Of a stretch of 64,000 bases of DNA, positions 1-8,312 are shown piece after piece. Position 1 is the first letter of the stretch. Every line of letters begins with the position of its first letter. Origin of the DNA: Pantoea sp. AS-PWVM4 (GTDB taxonomy: Bacteria > Pseudomonadota > Gammaproteobacteria > Enterobacterales > Enterobacteriaceae); contig NZ_ASZC01000003.1 in NCBI RefSeq assembly GCF_000468095.1, forward strand, positions 62,001 to 126,000, in the 5' to 3' direction. A program made the translations under genes and the position numbers. The notes under the pieces are model-generated. The model was not told the origin of the DNA. It did no database searches and worked only from the letters and a program-made list of their open reading frames with translations.

Positions 1-71
1 TTAATTATTTGTTGTACTGCCAGCAACTTCATAACATGGATGAAACAGGGCAGGAATCAGGAGAAAAGGGT

Positions 72-1031
72 GTGAATTTCCAGCAACTTAAAATTATACG
101 CGAAGCAGCCCGTTGCGAGTTCAACCTGACAGAGGTCGCCAATACGCTCTTTACCTCACAATCCGGGGTGAGCCGCCATATACGCGATTTGGAAGATGAG
201 CTGGGCGTTGAAATTTTCATCCGCCGTGGCAAACGTCTGCTGGGGATGACGGAACCCGGCAAAGCATTGCTGACCATTGCTGAACGCATCCTTGATGAAG
301 CGGGTAAAGTACGCCGCCTCGCGGATGTGTTTACCAATGAAACCAGCGGGGTGTTGACCATCGCCACCACCCACACGCAGGCGCGTTATAGCCTGCCACG
401 CGTGATTAAAGCGTTTCGTCAACTCTATCCCAATGTGCGGCTGGAGCTGAACCAGGGATCGCCGCAGGAAATTGTGGCGATGCTGCTGGCGGGTGAAGCG
501 GATATCGGCATCGCCAGTGAGCAACTGGTGAACAACGCCAGTCTGGCGGCTTTTCCGTGGTTTAGCTGGCATCACTCGCTGCTGGTGCCGCACGATCATG
601 AATTGTTGCAGAGCGAGCCGGTGTCGCTGGGACAACTAAATCGTTATCCGCTGATCACCTATCGGCAGGGCATCACTGGCCGTTCGCGTGTTGACCGGGC
701 CTTCCAGGCCGCCGGATTAAAGCCAGACATCGTGCTCAGCGCACAGGATTCTGATGTGGTGAAAACCTATGTCGAACTGGGGCTGGGCGTCGGTATCCTC
801 GCTGACCAGGCTTGCGACATCTATGATGGCGAAGACCTGGTGAAAATCGATGCACATCATCTGTTCGATGCCAACACCGTATGGCTCGGCCTGAAGCGCG
901 GCCAGCTGCAACGTAACTATGTCTGGCAGTTCCTCGAACTGTGTAACGCCAACCTGTCGCTGGAAGAGATCAAACGTCAGGCGCTCTCCTACGAAACCGG
1001 CGACGAACCGGCAATCGATTTCCAGATCTAA
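72..1031 (+). CDS. LysR-family transcriptional regulator, CysB/Cbl-like
   Basis: This is probably a DNA-binding activator of sulfur, nitrogen or amine catabolic genes. The GTG at 72 is chosen because AGGAG (59-63) lies 8 bases upstream and the protein then begins VNFQQLKIIREA, collinear with CysB; an ATG at 9 is also in frame. The resulting 319 aa fits the family (E. coli CysB is 324). An N-terminal winged helix-turn-helix covers about residues 1-60 (TEVANTLFTSQSGVSRHIRDLE). The CysB signature TTHTQARYSLP opens the effector-binding domain near residue 97. The next gene on the same strand is a GabD-like dehydrogenase, so it may control the catabolic island to its right. The effector is unknown. 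Family is certain; target assignment is inference. Confidence 0.9.
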   Translation: MNFQQLKIIREAARCEFNLTEVANTLFTSQSGVSRHIRDLEDELGVEIFIRRGKRLLGMTEPGKALLTIAERILDEAGKVRRLADVFTNETSGVLTIATTHTQARYSLPRVIKAFRQLYPNVRLELNQGSPQEIVAMLLAGEADIGIASEQLVNNASLAAFPWFSWHHSLLVPHDHELLQSEPVSLGQLNRYPLITYRQGITGRSRVDRAFQAAGLKPDIVLSAQDSDVVKTYVELGLGVGILADQACDIYDGEDLVKIDAHHLFDANTVWLGLKRGQLQRNYVWQFLELCNANLSLEEIKRQALSYETGDEPAIDFQI

Positions 1032-1041
1032 TCCCCCCTGC

Positions 1042-1074
1042 GCGGCCCATCCGGGCCGCACAGCATAAAATTTC
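1042..1074 (+). terminator. Possible terminator hairpin after the LysR gene
   Basis: A perfect 7-bp stem GCGGCCC (1042-1048) / GGGCCGC (1053-1059) with a 4-base loop follows the LysR stop codon by 10 bases. The downstream tract (ATAAAATTTCTTTT) is only partly T-rich and starts several bases away, so this may be a weak terminator or only a stabilising hairpin. Confidence 0.35.
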
Positions 1075-1122
1075 TTTTCCCGTCGCAAAACGCGTACCTG
1101 TGTTATTTCCCCGTCGCAGAAA
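1075..1122 (+). promoter_or_regulatory. Direct repeat, possible regulator-binding site upstream of the gabD-like gene
   Basis: Two similar blocks, TTTTCCCGTCGCAAAA (1075-1090) and TTCCCCGTCGCAGAAA (1107-1122), place the word CCGTCGCA 31 bases apart, about three helical turns. They lie between the LysR gene and the dehydrogenase it may control. Same-face spacing is typical of operator half-sites, but assignment to the LysR protein is inference only. Confidence 0.35.
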
Positions 1123-1180
1123 AACATCCTGCGCTGTGCCGCCGCGTTACAGTGAAATGACACAGACACAGGGGAAAAGC

Positions 1181-2638
1181 ATGTCGCGTATTCAACTGAA
1201 AGATGCGGAATTACTGCGCCAGCAGGCGTTATTTGGCGGTCGCTGGCAGGATGCGCTGGCAGGGGCAACGCTGCCGGTGATTGATCCTGCAACCCAGGAA
1301 ACGCTGGCCACCATTCCGGCATTGGGTGCTGCCGAAACCGAGCAGGCGATAGATTATGCCGAGTCAGTGCGTATCAGCTGGGGCAAGACCCCGAACGCGA
1401 CCCGCGCGGCGCTGCTGGAAAAGTGGCATCAGCTGATTCTGGACAACGCCGATGACCTGGCCATCATCATGACCGCTGAGCAGGGCAAACCGCTGGCAGA
1501 AGCCAAAGGCGAAGTGTTGTACGGTGCCAGCTTTGTCAAATGGTTTGCCGAAGAGGCGCGGCGTATCTATGGCGACACCATCCCGGCGCCCAGCGAAGAT
1601 CGCCGCATTCTGGTGCTGAAGCAGCCAGTCGGGGTGGCGGCGGCGATTACGCCGTGGAACTTCCCGATTGCGATGATCACCCGCAAAGTGGCCCCGGCGC
1701 TGGCCGCAGGTTGCCCGATTATCGTGAAACCTTCCGAACTGACGCCGCTTTCGGCGCTGGCACTGGCGGTACTGGCGGAGCGCGCCGGATTCCCGAGTGG
1801 GGTGCTTCAGGTGTTGACCGGACTGCCAACTGAAATCGGCAGCACGCTGACTGCCAGCCGCACGGTGCGCAAAATCTCCTTTACCGGCTCCACCCGCGTC
1901 GGGCAATTGCTGATGCAGCAAAGTGCCGACAGCATCAAACGCCTGAGTCTCGAACTGGGTGGTAACGCGCCGCTGATCATCTTTGATGATGCTGATTTAG
2001 ACATCGCGGTGGCCGGAGTGATGGCGAGTAAGTTCCGCAATGCCGGACAGACCTGCGTCTGCGCCAACCGCATTCTGGTTCAACGCGGCATCTATGAACG
2101 CTTTAGCGCGCGCTTGTTGGATGCCGTGGCGACCCTGAAAGTCGGAGACGGTTTTGATGCGCAAAGTACCATCGGACCGTTGATCAACGATCGCGCCGTC
2201 GAGAAGGTGAACAGCCATATTGATGATGCGCTTAGCCAGGGGGCCACGCTGCTCAGTGGCGGTATCAGCCAGCCCAACGGCACCTTTGTGCAGCCGACGG
2301 TGTTAGGCAATGTGACCAACAAGATGCGTATTGCTCATGAAGAAACCTTTGGCCCGGTAGCGCCGCTGTTTATGTTTGACGACGAACAGGAAGCAATCGC
2401 TATGGCGAATGATACGCCTTATGGGTTGGGTGCTTATTTCTTCACCGAAAATATTCGCCGCGCCTGGCGTGTTGCCGAGTCGCTGGAATTTGGCATGGTA
2501 GGATTTAATACCGGCGCGATTTCATTAGATGCAGCACCTTTCGGCGGAATTAAATTATCCGGATTAGGACGTGAAGGTTCGCGTTACGGAATTGAAGAGT
2601 ATCTGGAGCAGAAAACTTTTCATATTGGCAGTCTCTGA
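1181..2638 (+). CDS. Succinate-semialdehyde dehydrogenase-type aldehyde dehydrogenase (GabD-like)
   Basis: This NAD(P)-dependent aldehyde dehydrogenase probably oxidises succinate semialdehyde to succinate, the last step of GABA catabolism. The ATG at 1181 follows CAGGGGAAAAGC; an upstream in-frame ATG at 1100 has no good ribosome site. The 485-aa product matches E. coli GabD (482) along its length, including EQGKPLAEAKGE, ITPWNFPIAMITRK, the general-base Glu258 in LELGGNAP and the nucleophile Cys292 in GQTCVCANR. A strong terminator follows at 2664-2698, so it forms a unit of its own or with the LysR gene. With the GabT-like aminotransferase at 16413 it would complete GABA to succinate. The substrate is predicted from similarity; related semialdehydes are possible. 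Confidence 0.88.
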   Translation: MSRIQLKDAELLRQQALFGGRWQDALAGATLPVIDPATQETLATIPALGAAETEQAIDYAESVRISWGKTPNATRAALLEKWHQLILDNADDLAIIMTAEQGKPLAEAKGEVLYGASFVKWFAEEARRIYGDTIPAPSEDRRILVLKQPVGVAAAITPWNFPIAMITRKVAPALAAGCPIIVKPSELTPLSALALAVLAERAGFPSGVLQVLTGLPTEIGSTLTASRTVRKISFTGSTRVGQLLMQQSADSIKRLSLELGGNAPLIIFDDADLDIAVAGVMASKFRNAGQTCVCANRILVQRGIYERFSARLLDAVATLKVGDGFDAQSTIGPLINDRAVEKVNSHIDDALSQGATLLSGGISQPNGTFVQPTVLGNVTNKMRIAHEETFGPVAPLFMFDDEQEAIAMANDTPYGLGAYFFTENIRRAWRVAESLEFGMVGFNTGAISLDAAPFGGIKLSGLGREGSRYGIEEYLEQKTFHIGSL

Positions 2639-2663
2639 TTGTAAATTAACAAACGGTCAGCTC

Positions 2664-2698
2664 AACGCCTGTTACTTCCGGTAACAGGCGTTTTTTTA
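2664..2698 (+). terminator. Rho-independent terminator
   Basis: A perfect 12-bp stem AACGCCTGTTAC (2664-2675) / GTAACAGGCGTT (2681-2692) with the loop TTCCG is followed directly by a T-run (2691-2697). It ends transcription of the gabD-like gene 26 bases after its stop codon. Confidence 0.93.
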
Positions 2699-2996
2699 TT
2701 TTGTGCGCAATGTCATGTTTTTCCGGCCATTCGCCGTTTTAGTGCAAGTTTCATGCGCAGTGCACCAAACCGATGCGCATAATTTGTGAGCTAAATCATC
2801 TGTTTAAAGCTTCGGCAATTCCGCAAAATTTCCCTCACCAATACGGCAGAAAATTTTTTTGGGCTGTTTTTTACGCATTATAATTTTTTGCCGGGCTGGC
2901 ATACTTTCTGCATTAGCTTATTAACAGCCCACATAAGTGCGGCGAGAAAGTTTAATTAGCACGCTAATGACGGGTGTAACAAATAAGGATTTTTCC
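2699..2996 (+). promoter_or_regulatory. AT-rich promoter region of the PuuC-like operon with sigma-54-like site at 2897-2912
   Basis: This 298-base non-coding stretch follows the terminator and is clearly more AT-rich than its surroundings. At 2897-2912 TGGCATACTTTCTGCA fits the sigma-54 pattern, with GG at -24 and GC at -12 at the required spacing (consensus TGGCACGNNNNTTGCA). It lies about 85 bases upstream of the ATG at 2997, which has AAGGA (2985-2989) as ribosome site. Sigma-54 control would suit nitrogen scavenging genes, but no activator gene of the NtrC family is present here. No other clear element was seen. Confidence 0.45.
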
Positions 2997-4466
2997 ATGT
3001 TAAGTTTCGACCCTGAAAAAGTTTTATTACCTGCCGGACATTATATTGATGGCCAGCACCAACATACGCAGGGCGCGTCTTTTGCGGTGAAGCGTCCGTC
3101 AGATGGCAAAGTCTATGCCACCCTGAGCGAAGCTACGGCAGAAGACGTGGATCGCGCGGTCACGATTGCGCATCGCGCCCTGACCGTCAGTGGCTGGCGT
3201 AGCTGCCCACCGCGCGAACGTGGCAAGGTGTTACGCCGCTGGGCCGATCTGATTGAGAGCGATCTGCTGCTGGCGCAACTGGAAGCGCTCGGCTCCACCC
3301 GGCCAATCAGCGACGTGGTGCAGCACGAAATTCCGTTCACTGCTGAAGCCATCCGTTTCTACGCGGAGTGCGCCGACAAATACAGCGGTGACCTGTTCCC
3401 GACCCAGGAGCGCAGCCTCGGGATGCTGATCTCCGAACCTTATGGCGTGATCGGTGCCATCACACCGTGGAATTTCCCGCTGTCGATGGCGTCATGGAAA
3501 TGTGGCCCGGCGCTGGCGGCAGGAAATGCCGTGGTGCTGAAACCTTCAGAGCTGACGCCGTTCTCCACTGTGCGCATGGCCGAACTGGCGGTGCAGGCAG
3601 GCTTACCGGCAGGCATCCTCAACATCGTGCAGGGCAGCGGGGCCGTCACCGGCAGCGCGCTGGTCACACATCCTTTGGTACGCAAAGTCTCCTTTACCGG
3701 TTCCACCATCACGGGTGCACGCATCATGAGCGATGCGGCGCAGCATGGTATGAAGCCAGTGACCCTCGAGTTGGGTGGCAAAAGCCCGCAACTGGTGTTC
3801 GACGATGCGGGCGATATTGACGTACTGGCGCAACGTATTTTACGCGGCTTTACCGCCAACGGCGGCCAGGCCTGCGTGGCCGGTACACGCCTGATTGTGC
3901 AACGGGGTATCGCTCAGCCGTTGCTGGATCGTCTGGTGGCGCTGTGTCAGCAACCGCGTCCGGGCGTGACCTGGCAGGATGACAGCCGCTATGCACCGCT
4001 GATTGATGACCGTCAGGGGAAAAAAGTCGCCTCCGTGATTGCAGCGGCCAAAGCCGAAGGGGCGGAGGTGCTGGTGGGCGGTGAACGTTTTGCTGACACC
4101 GAAGACGGCTGGTTCTGGCAACCCACCTTGCTGTGCGGTGTGGCACCGAACAATCCGGCGGTGCAGCAGGAAATTTTTGGCCCGGTGCTCACCGTGCAGG
4201 AATTTGATGACGAAGAAGAAGGGCTACAGCTGGCGGCGCATGAAACCTACGGCCTGTGCGCCGGGGTGCATACCCTGAGCCTGCCACGCGCCATGCGGGC
4301 CATGCGGGCGATTGAATCCGGCACCGTGTGGATCAACCGCTATGGCCGTTCCGGCGATTTTATTATCCCCACCGGCGGCTTCCTTGGCTCCGGCATTGGC
4401 AAAGATCTGGGGCGTCAGGCATTTCAGGCCTGTCAGCGTCAGAAAAGCGTATTAATCGATTTTTAA
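2997..4466 (+). CDS. Aldehyde dehydrogenase, PuuC-like
   Basis: This NAD(P)-dependent aldehyde dehydrogenase of 489 aa probably acts on an aminoaldehyde produced by the PuuB-like oxidase two genes downstream. The ATG at 2997 has AAGGA seven bases upstream; the longer frame from 2937 lacks one. Visible motifs are ITPWNFPLSMASWKCGPALAAGN (cofactor loop), FTGSTITG, the base Glu258 in LELGGKSP and the nucleophile Cys293 in GGQACVAGTR. Overall layout resembles E. coli PuuC (gamma-glutamyl-gamma-aminobutyraldehyde dehydrogenase, 495 aa) more than GabD. It begins an operon of closely spaced plus-strand genes (HAD hydrolase 31 bases later, then the FAD oxidase). A betaine-aldehyde or other aminoaldehyde substrate is equally possible. 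Confidence 0.85.
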   Translation: MLSFDPEKVLLPAGHYIDGQHQHTQGASFAVKRPSDGKVYATLSEATAEDVDRAVTIAHRALTVSGWRSCPPRERGKVLRRWADLIESDLLLAQLEALGSTRPISDVVQHEIPFTAEAIRFYAECADKYSGDLFPTQERSLGMLISEPYGVIGAITPWNFPLSMASWKCGPALAAGNAVVLKPSELTPFSTVRMAELAVQAGLPAGILNIVQGSGAVTGSALVTHPLVRKVSFTGSTITGARIMSDAAQHGMKPVTLELGGKSPQLVFDDAGDIDVLAQRILRGFTANGGQACVAGTRLIVQRGIAQPLLDRLVALCQQPRPGVTWQDDSRYAPLIDDRQGKKVASVIAAAKAEGAEVLVGGERFADTEDGWFWQPTLLCGVAPNNPAVQQEIFGPVLTVQEFDDEEEGLQLAAHETYGLCAGVHTLSLPRAMRAMRAIESGTVWINRYGRSGDFIIPTGGFLGSGIGKDLGRQAFQACQRQKSVLIDF

Positions 4467-4497
4467 TTTCCGTATCAGACAACGACGAGGTCGCGTC

Positions 4498-5166
4498 ATG
4501 GCACTGTTTAAACCGAAATACATCACCTTTGATTGCTACGGCACCCTGATCAACTTCGATATGGCCGGTGCGGCTGAGCGTTGCTTCAAAGCGCGCGTCG
4601 CGCCAGAAGCGATGCAGGCCTTCACCACCGATTTCGCCCGTTATCGCATGGATGAAGTGCTGGGGGCGTGGAAGCCGTATTACGACGTGGTGAGCAATGC
4701 GCTGCAACGTACCTGCAAAAAATGGGGCGTGCAGTGGGACAAGGCCGACAGCGACTTTATCTACACCGACTGCGCCACCTGGGGACCGCATCCCGACGTC
4801 CCGGCCGGTCTGGCAAAAGTGGCCCAGGAGTTTCCGCTGGTGCTGCTCTCCAATTCGATGAAAGACCTGCTGCCGCACCACATTCCGCGTCTCGGTGCGC
4901 CCATCCATATGGCGATCACCGCAGAAGAAGTCGGTGCCTACAAGCCGCAGATGAAGGGCTTCGAATACATGCTGGAAAAACTCGATTGCCGTCCGGACGA
5001 AATCCTGCATGTCTCCTCCAGCCTGCGTTATGACCTGATGACCTGCCATGACATGGGCATCACCAACAAAGTGTGGGTCAACCGTGGTCACGATCCGGCT
5101 AACCCGGCTTACGGCTATACCGAGATCAAAGATATCGGCGGTCTGCCCGCTGTGGTTGGACTCTAA
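4498..5166 (+). CDS. HAD-superfamily hydrolase, haloacid dehalogenase type II family
   Basis: A 222-aa cytosolic hydrolase of the L-2-haloacid dehalogenase-like branch. Motif I is FDCYGTLINFD (nucleophile Asp12), motif II LLSNSMKD, motif III the Lys of GAYKPQMKGF, and motif IV falls in HVSSSLRYDLMT. True L-2-haloacid dehalogenases have SSNxxD at this last point; here it is SSSLRYD, so the Asn is replaced while the Asp is kept. That makes classical dehalogenation uncertain, and phosphatase or another hydrolytic role is possible. It sits between an aldehyde dehydrogenase and an FAD amine oxidase, 17 bases before the latter, so it is probably co-transcribed and acts in the same catabolic route. 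The step is unknown. Confidence 0.82.
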   Translation: MALFKPKYITFDCYGTLINFDMAGAAERCFKARVAPEAMQAFTTDFARYRMDEVLGAWKPYYDVVSNALQRTCKKWGVQWDKADSDFIYTDCATWGPHPDVPAGLAKVAQEFPLVLLSNSMKDLLPHHIPRLGAPIHMAITAEEVGAYKPQMKGFEYMLEKLDCRPDEILHVSSSLRYDLMTCHDMGITNKVWVNRGHDPANPAYGYTEIKDIGGLPAVVGL

Positions 5167-5183
5167 GCCCGGAGGGCAGCGCA

Positions 5184-6461
5184 ATGAAACTCGAATCTTT
5201 CTGGCAGGCGACCGCACCGCAATTCCGTGGCGCAGCAACGGGTGCGCTGCCCGCGACCGCCTCGGTGGTGGTGATCGGCGGCGGGTTCACCGGCGTCTCG
5301 GCGGCGCTCAACCTGGCACGCAGCGGCATTGATGTGGTGCTGCTGGAGAGCGGCGACATCATGAGTCAGGCCTCGGCGCGCAACGGTGGTCACTGCAATA
5401 CCGGCGTATCACAAAACTTTGCCTCGCTGGTTGCCGGCCAGGGACTGGAGCAGGCCAGCCGCTTCTACCGTGCGTTTGACGGTGCCGTGAGCTACGTCGA
5501 GCAACTGGTGCGGGAAGAACAGATCGATTGCGATTTCCGTCTGTGCGGCAAGTTGAAACTCGCCAGCAAAGCCACGCACTTTCCCGGCTTACGCAGCGCC
5601 TGGCAGTTGATGCGCGATACCGTGGACCCGGAAATCGAGCTGATTAGCAAAGATGAGATCCGCCGGGAAGTGGGCAGCGATGCCTTTCACGGTGGCCTGC
5701 TGCAAAAACGTGGCGGTCAGATGCATATGGGGAAATTTGGTGTCGGTCTGGCGGAAGCCGCGGCACGCAGCGGGGCGAAGATTTTCCCGCACCATGCGGT
5801 GACCGGGTTGACGCGTCTTGACGGCTACCGTCATCGCGTCACCACCGCTAAAGGCGAGATTGTGGCAGACAAAGTGCTGATGGCGACTGGCGTCTCCAAT
5901 GAAGGTCCGTTCCCGTGGTTCCAGCGCCGTATTGTGCCAGTCGGCAGCTTTATCGTGGTGACAGAACCGCTGGGCGATGCGTTGCTCAGCCAGGTACTGC
6001 CAAAAGATCGTACCTATGTCACCTCGCTGAATATCGGTAACTACTTCCGCACCACGGCGGATCGTCGTCTGGTGTTTGGTGGCCGCGCCCGTTTTGCCGT
6101 CAGCAATCCGACCTCGGATTCGCGCAGCGGCGAGGTATTACGTGCTGCGATGACCGCGCTGTTCCCGCAGTTAGGGCAAGCGCGCATTGATTACTGCTGG
6201 GGCGGCATGGTCGATATGACCGCCGACCGGCTGCCGCGTGCCGGTGAGCACGACGGCGTGTTCTATTCCCTCGGCTACAGCGGGCATGGCACGCAAATGT
6301 CAACCTGGATGGGGCGGGTGATGGCCGATGTACTGGCAGAAAAAAGCAACGACAACCCGTGGCAGCGTGAGGCCTGGCCTGCGTTGCCCGGTTACCACGG
6401 GAAACCCTGGTTTTTGCCTCTTGCGGGCTTGTATTACAAAGCTAAGGACCGGCTCTCCTGA
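5184..6461 (+). CDS. FAD-dependent amine/amino-acid oxidoreductase, PuuB/OrdL-like
   Basis: This 425-aa DAO-fold flavoprotein probably oxidises a secondary or primary amine to an aldehyde or imine plus ammonia. The Rossmann motif VVVIGGGFTGVSAALNLARSG is at about residues 30-50, followed by the FAD-contact segment SARNGGHCNTGVSQ typical of PuuB/OrdL. A C-terminal YSGHGTQMSTWMGRVMA block closes the FAD domain. E. coli PuuB (426 aa) has the same layout. It lies in the operon with the PuuC-like dehydrogenase, whose substrate would be this enzyme's product. A ribosome site GGAGGG (5170-5175) precedes the ATG. No glutamylpolyamine synthetase (PuuA) is in the window, so the natural substrate may differ from gamma-glutamylputrescine. 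Confidence 0.86.
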   Translation: MKLESFWQATAPQFRGAATGALPATASVVVIGGGFTGVSAALNLARSGIDVVLLESGDIMSQASARNGGHCNTGVSQNFASLVAGQGLEQASRFYRAFDGAVSYVEQLVREEQIDCDFRLCGKLKLASKATHFPGLRSAWQLMRDTVDPEIELISKDEIRREVGSDAFHGGLLQKRGGQMHMGKFGVGLAEAAARSGAKIFPHHAVTGLTRLDGYRHRVTTAKGEIVADKVLMATGVSNEGPFPWFQRRIVPVGSFIVVTEPLGDALLSQVLPKDRTYVTSLNIGNYFRTTADRRLVFGGRARFAVSNPTSDSRSGEVLRAAMTALFPQLGQARIDYCWGGMVDMTADRLPRAGEHDGVFYSLGYSGHGTQMSTWMGRVMADVLAEKSNDNPWQREAWPALPGYHGKPWFLPLAGLYYKAKDRLS

Positions 6462-6468
6462 TCGTCTG

Positions 6469-6615
6469 GCGCGATAAATCGCGCAGCTACAAAGCATGGC
6501 ACCGACTGTAGCGGCGCAATTTATTGCGCAATGCAGTAAAAGCCTGCACCCAACCGTAGCGGCGCAATTTATTGCGCAATGCAGATCGGTAGCGGCGCAA
6601 TTTATTGCGCAATGC
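6469..6615. repeat. Cluster of family A REP palindromes (one canonical, three AAT-variant copies)
   Basis: Four REP-like units lie between the FAD oxidase and the binding-protein gene. The first (6469-6490) has the canonical core GCGCGATAAATCGCGC. The next three (6509-6535, 6557-6583, 6590-6615) run in the other orientation as TAGCGGCGCAATTTATTGCG and are nearly identical to one another. In the variant, both arms of the hairpin have changed together (GCGCGAT/ATCGCGC to GCGCAAT/ATTGCGC), so the palindrome is preserved. The cluster may tune mRNA stability between the enzyme genes and the transporter genes. Confidence 0.9.
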
Positions 6616-6680
6616 CGCGAGGTGCGGGCTTTCAGTGACGATGATCGAATTAAACAACATTTCATATTGAGGGTGTGCAG

Positions 6681-8285
6681 ATGAGTAAATTTAAGAAAGA
6701 ATCTGACGCTGTAAATCCGGCCCTGACGCGCGCACTGACCGAAGGGTCGCTGTCCCGTCGTAGCCTGATGAAGTTGTTGTCCGCCGGTGCGGTGATGAGC
6801 ACCGGTCTGATCGGTTTTCCGGAAATGGGTTTTGCGGCGGAAACGCCGGTTAAAGGGGGGAAACTGCGCGCGGCGATGTCTAACGCCTCGGCTACCGATA
6901 CCCTCGACCCCGCTAAAGGCAACAACAGCGGCGATTACACCCGTCAGTTTATGTTTTACAGCGGCCTGACCGAGCTGGATAAAAACCTGCAAGTGCACCC
7001 CGCACTGGCCGAATCGGTGGAGTCAGGCGATGGTGTGACCTGGCAGATCAAACTGCGCAAGGGCGTCACCTTCCACGACGGCAAACCGCTGACGGCGAAA
7101 GACGTGATTTACTCCCTGAGCCGCCATAAAGATCCGGCGGTAGCCTCTAACGCCTTCAAGCTGGCGGATCAGTTCAAGACCTTCACCGCCGTCAATGACA
7201 ACGAAGTGCAGCTGGTGCTGAGCCAGGCCAACTTTGACGTGCCTTATATGCTGGCGGCCGCGCCGTTCCTGATCGTGCAGGATGGCACCAAAGATTTCAG
7301 CAAAGGCATCGGCACTGGCCCGTTCAAACTGAAAGAGTTCACCCCTGGCGTGCGTTCAGTTGGGGTGAAGAACCCGAATTACTTCAAGCCGGGTCTGCCG
7401 CACCTCGACGAAGTGGAGCTGTTGGGCGTCACCGACCAGGCTGCACGCGTCAATGCCCTGATGTCTGGCGATCTGCACATCATCTCCACCCTGGGCGCTG
7501 CTGACTGCAAACGCATCAAAGCCACCTCCGATTTCGCCGTGCTGGAGAGCAAATCCGGCATGTACACCAACCTGATTGTGCGTACCGACATGAAACCGGG
7601 CAGCAACGAAGACTTCGTGCTCGGCATGAAGTACCTGCAACCGCGTGAGATGGTGGTGAAAACCGTGTTGCAGGGCTACGGCGATGTGGCGAACGATACC
7701 CCAGTACCGCCGTGGCATCCGTTCTACAACGCCGATCTCAAGCCGCGTCCGCTGGATGTGGAAAAAGCCAAATTCCACTTCAAAAAAGCCGGCATGGTTG
7801 GAGCCAACGTCGAGATCATCACCACGCCTAACATTGAAGGCGCAGTGGAAGGCGGTCAGTTGATTCAGCAGGTGGCACGCAACACCGGCGTGAACTTTAA
7901 AGTACGCCGCGTGCCGTACGACGGCTACTGGTCCACCCACTGGACCAAAGACCCGGTCGGTTATGGCTCGATCAACCCGCGTCCAACGCTGGATATGCTG
8001 TTCTCACAGTTCTATCTCTCCAGCGCCTCCAATAACGAATCCGGCTGGAAGAACGATCAGTTTGACCAACTGGTGGTGGCAGCCCGTGGCGAACGTGACC
8101 AGGCGAAACGCAAGCAGATGTATGGCGATATGCAGACGCTGATTTATGACCACTGCGGCACCATCATCCCGACCTTTATCAGCTCAACCGATGGTTACAG
8201 CAAGAAGGTGAAAGGGGTGGAAGCCTGGCCGTCAGGCATGATGATGGGCTATCGCTTCCATGAGTTCGCCTGGCTGTCTGCCTGA
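6681..8285 (+). CDS. ABC transporter substrate-binding protein, SBP family 5 (peptide/nickel type), Tat-exported
   Basis: A 534-aa periplasmic solute-binding protein of the DppA/OppA type, which captures substrate for the permeases encoded just downstream. The ATG at 6681 follows GAGGG (6669-6673). The N-terminus carries a twin-arginine signal: SRRSLMK near residue 27, then a hydrophobic stretch and GFAAETP, with cleavage probably after FAA. The body contains KLRKGVTFHDGKPLTAKDVIYSL, diagnostic for SBP_bac_5. Tat export implies folding in the cytoplasm before export, uncommon for this family in E. coli. Genes for two permeases and a double ATPase follow, so the importer is complete. Ligand unknown; oligopeptides, opines or amine conjugates would fit the enzyme context. 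Confidence 0.9.
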   Translation: MSKFKKESDAVNPALTRALTEGSLSRRSLMKLLSAGAVMSTGLIGFPEMGFAAETPVKGGKLRAAMSNASATDTLDPAKGNNSGDYTRQFMFYSGLTELDKNLQVHPALAESVESGDGVTWQIKLRKGVTFHDGKPLTAKDVIYSLSRHKDPAVASNAFKLADQFKTFTAVNDNEVQLVLSQANFDVPYMLAAAPFLIVQDGTKDFSKGIGTGPFKLKEFTPGVRSVGVKNPNYFKPGLPHLDEVELLGVTDQAARVNALMSGDLHIISTLGAADCKRIKATSDFAVLESKSGMYTNLIVRTDMKPGSNEDFVLGMKYLQPREMVVKTVLQGYGDVANDTPVPPWHPFYNADLKPRPLDVEKAKFHFKKAGMVGANVEIITTPNIEGAVEGGQLIQQVARNTGVNFKVRRVPYDGYWSTHWTKDPVGYGSINPRPTLDMLFSQFYLSSASNNESGWKNDQFDQLVVAARGERDQAKRKQMYGDMQTLIYDHCGTIIPTFISSTDGYSKKVKGVEAWPSGMMMGYRFHEFAWLSA

Positions 8286-8312
8286 TCCCTAAACCGTAAG
8301 AGGAGCACGCCG

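Noticed and set aside
4363..5238. 291-codon minus-strand frame opposite the HAD gene
   Set aside because: Spans three sense genes and has no motif; the sense HAD frame has all four HAD motifs.
6496..6684. Repetitive 62-codon frame (AAQFIAQC repeated)
   Set aside because: It is a translation of the tandem REPs, not a protein repeat.
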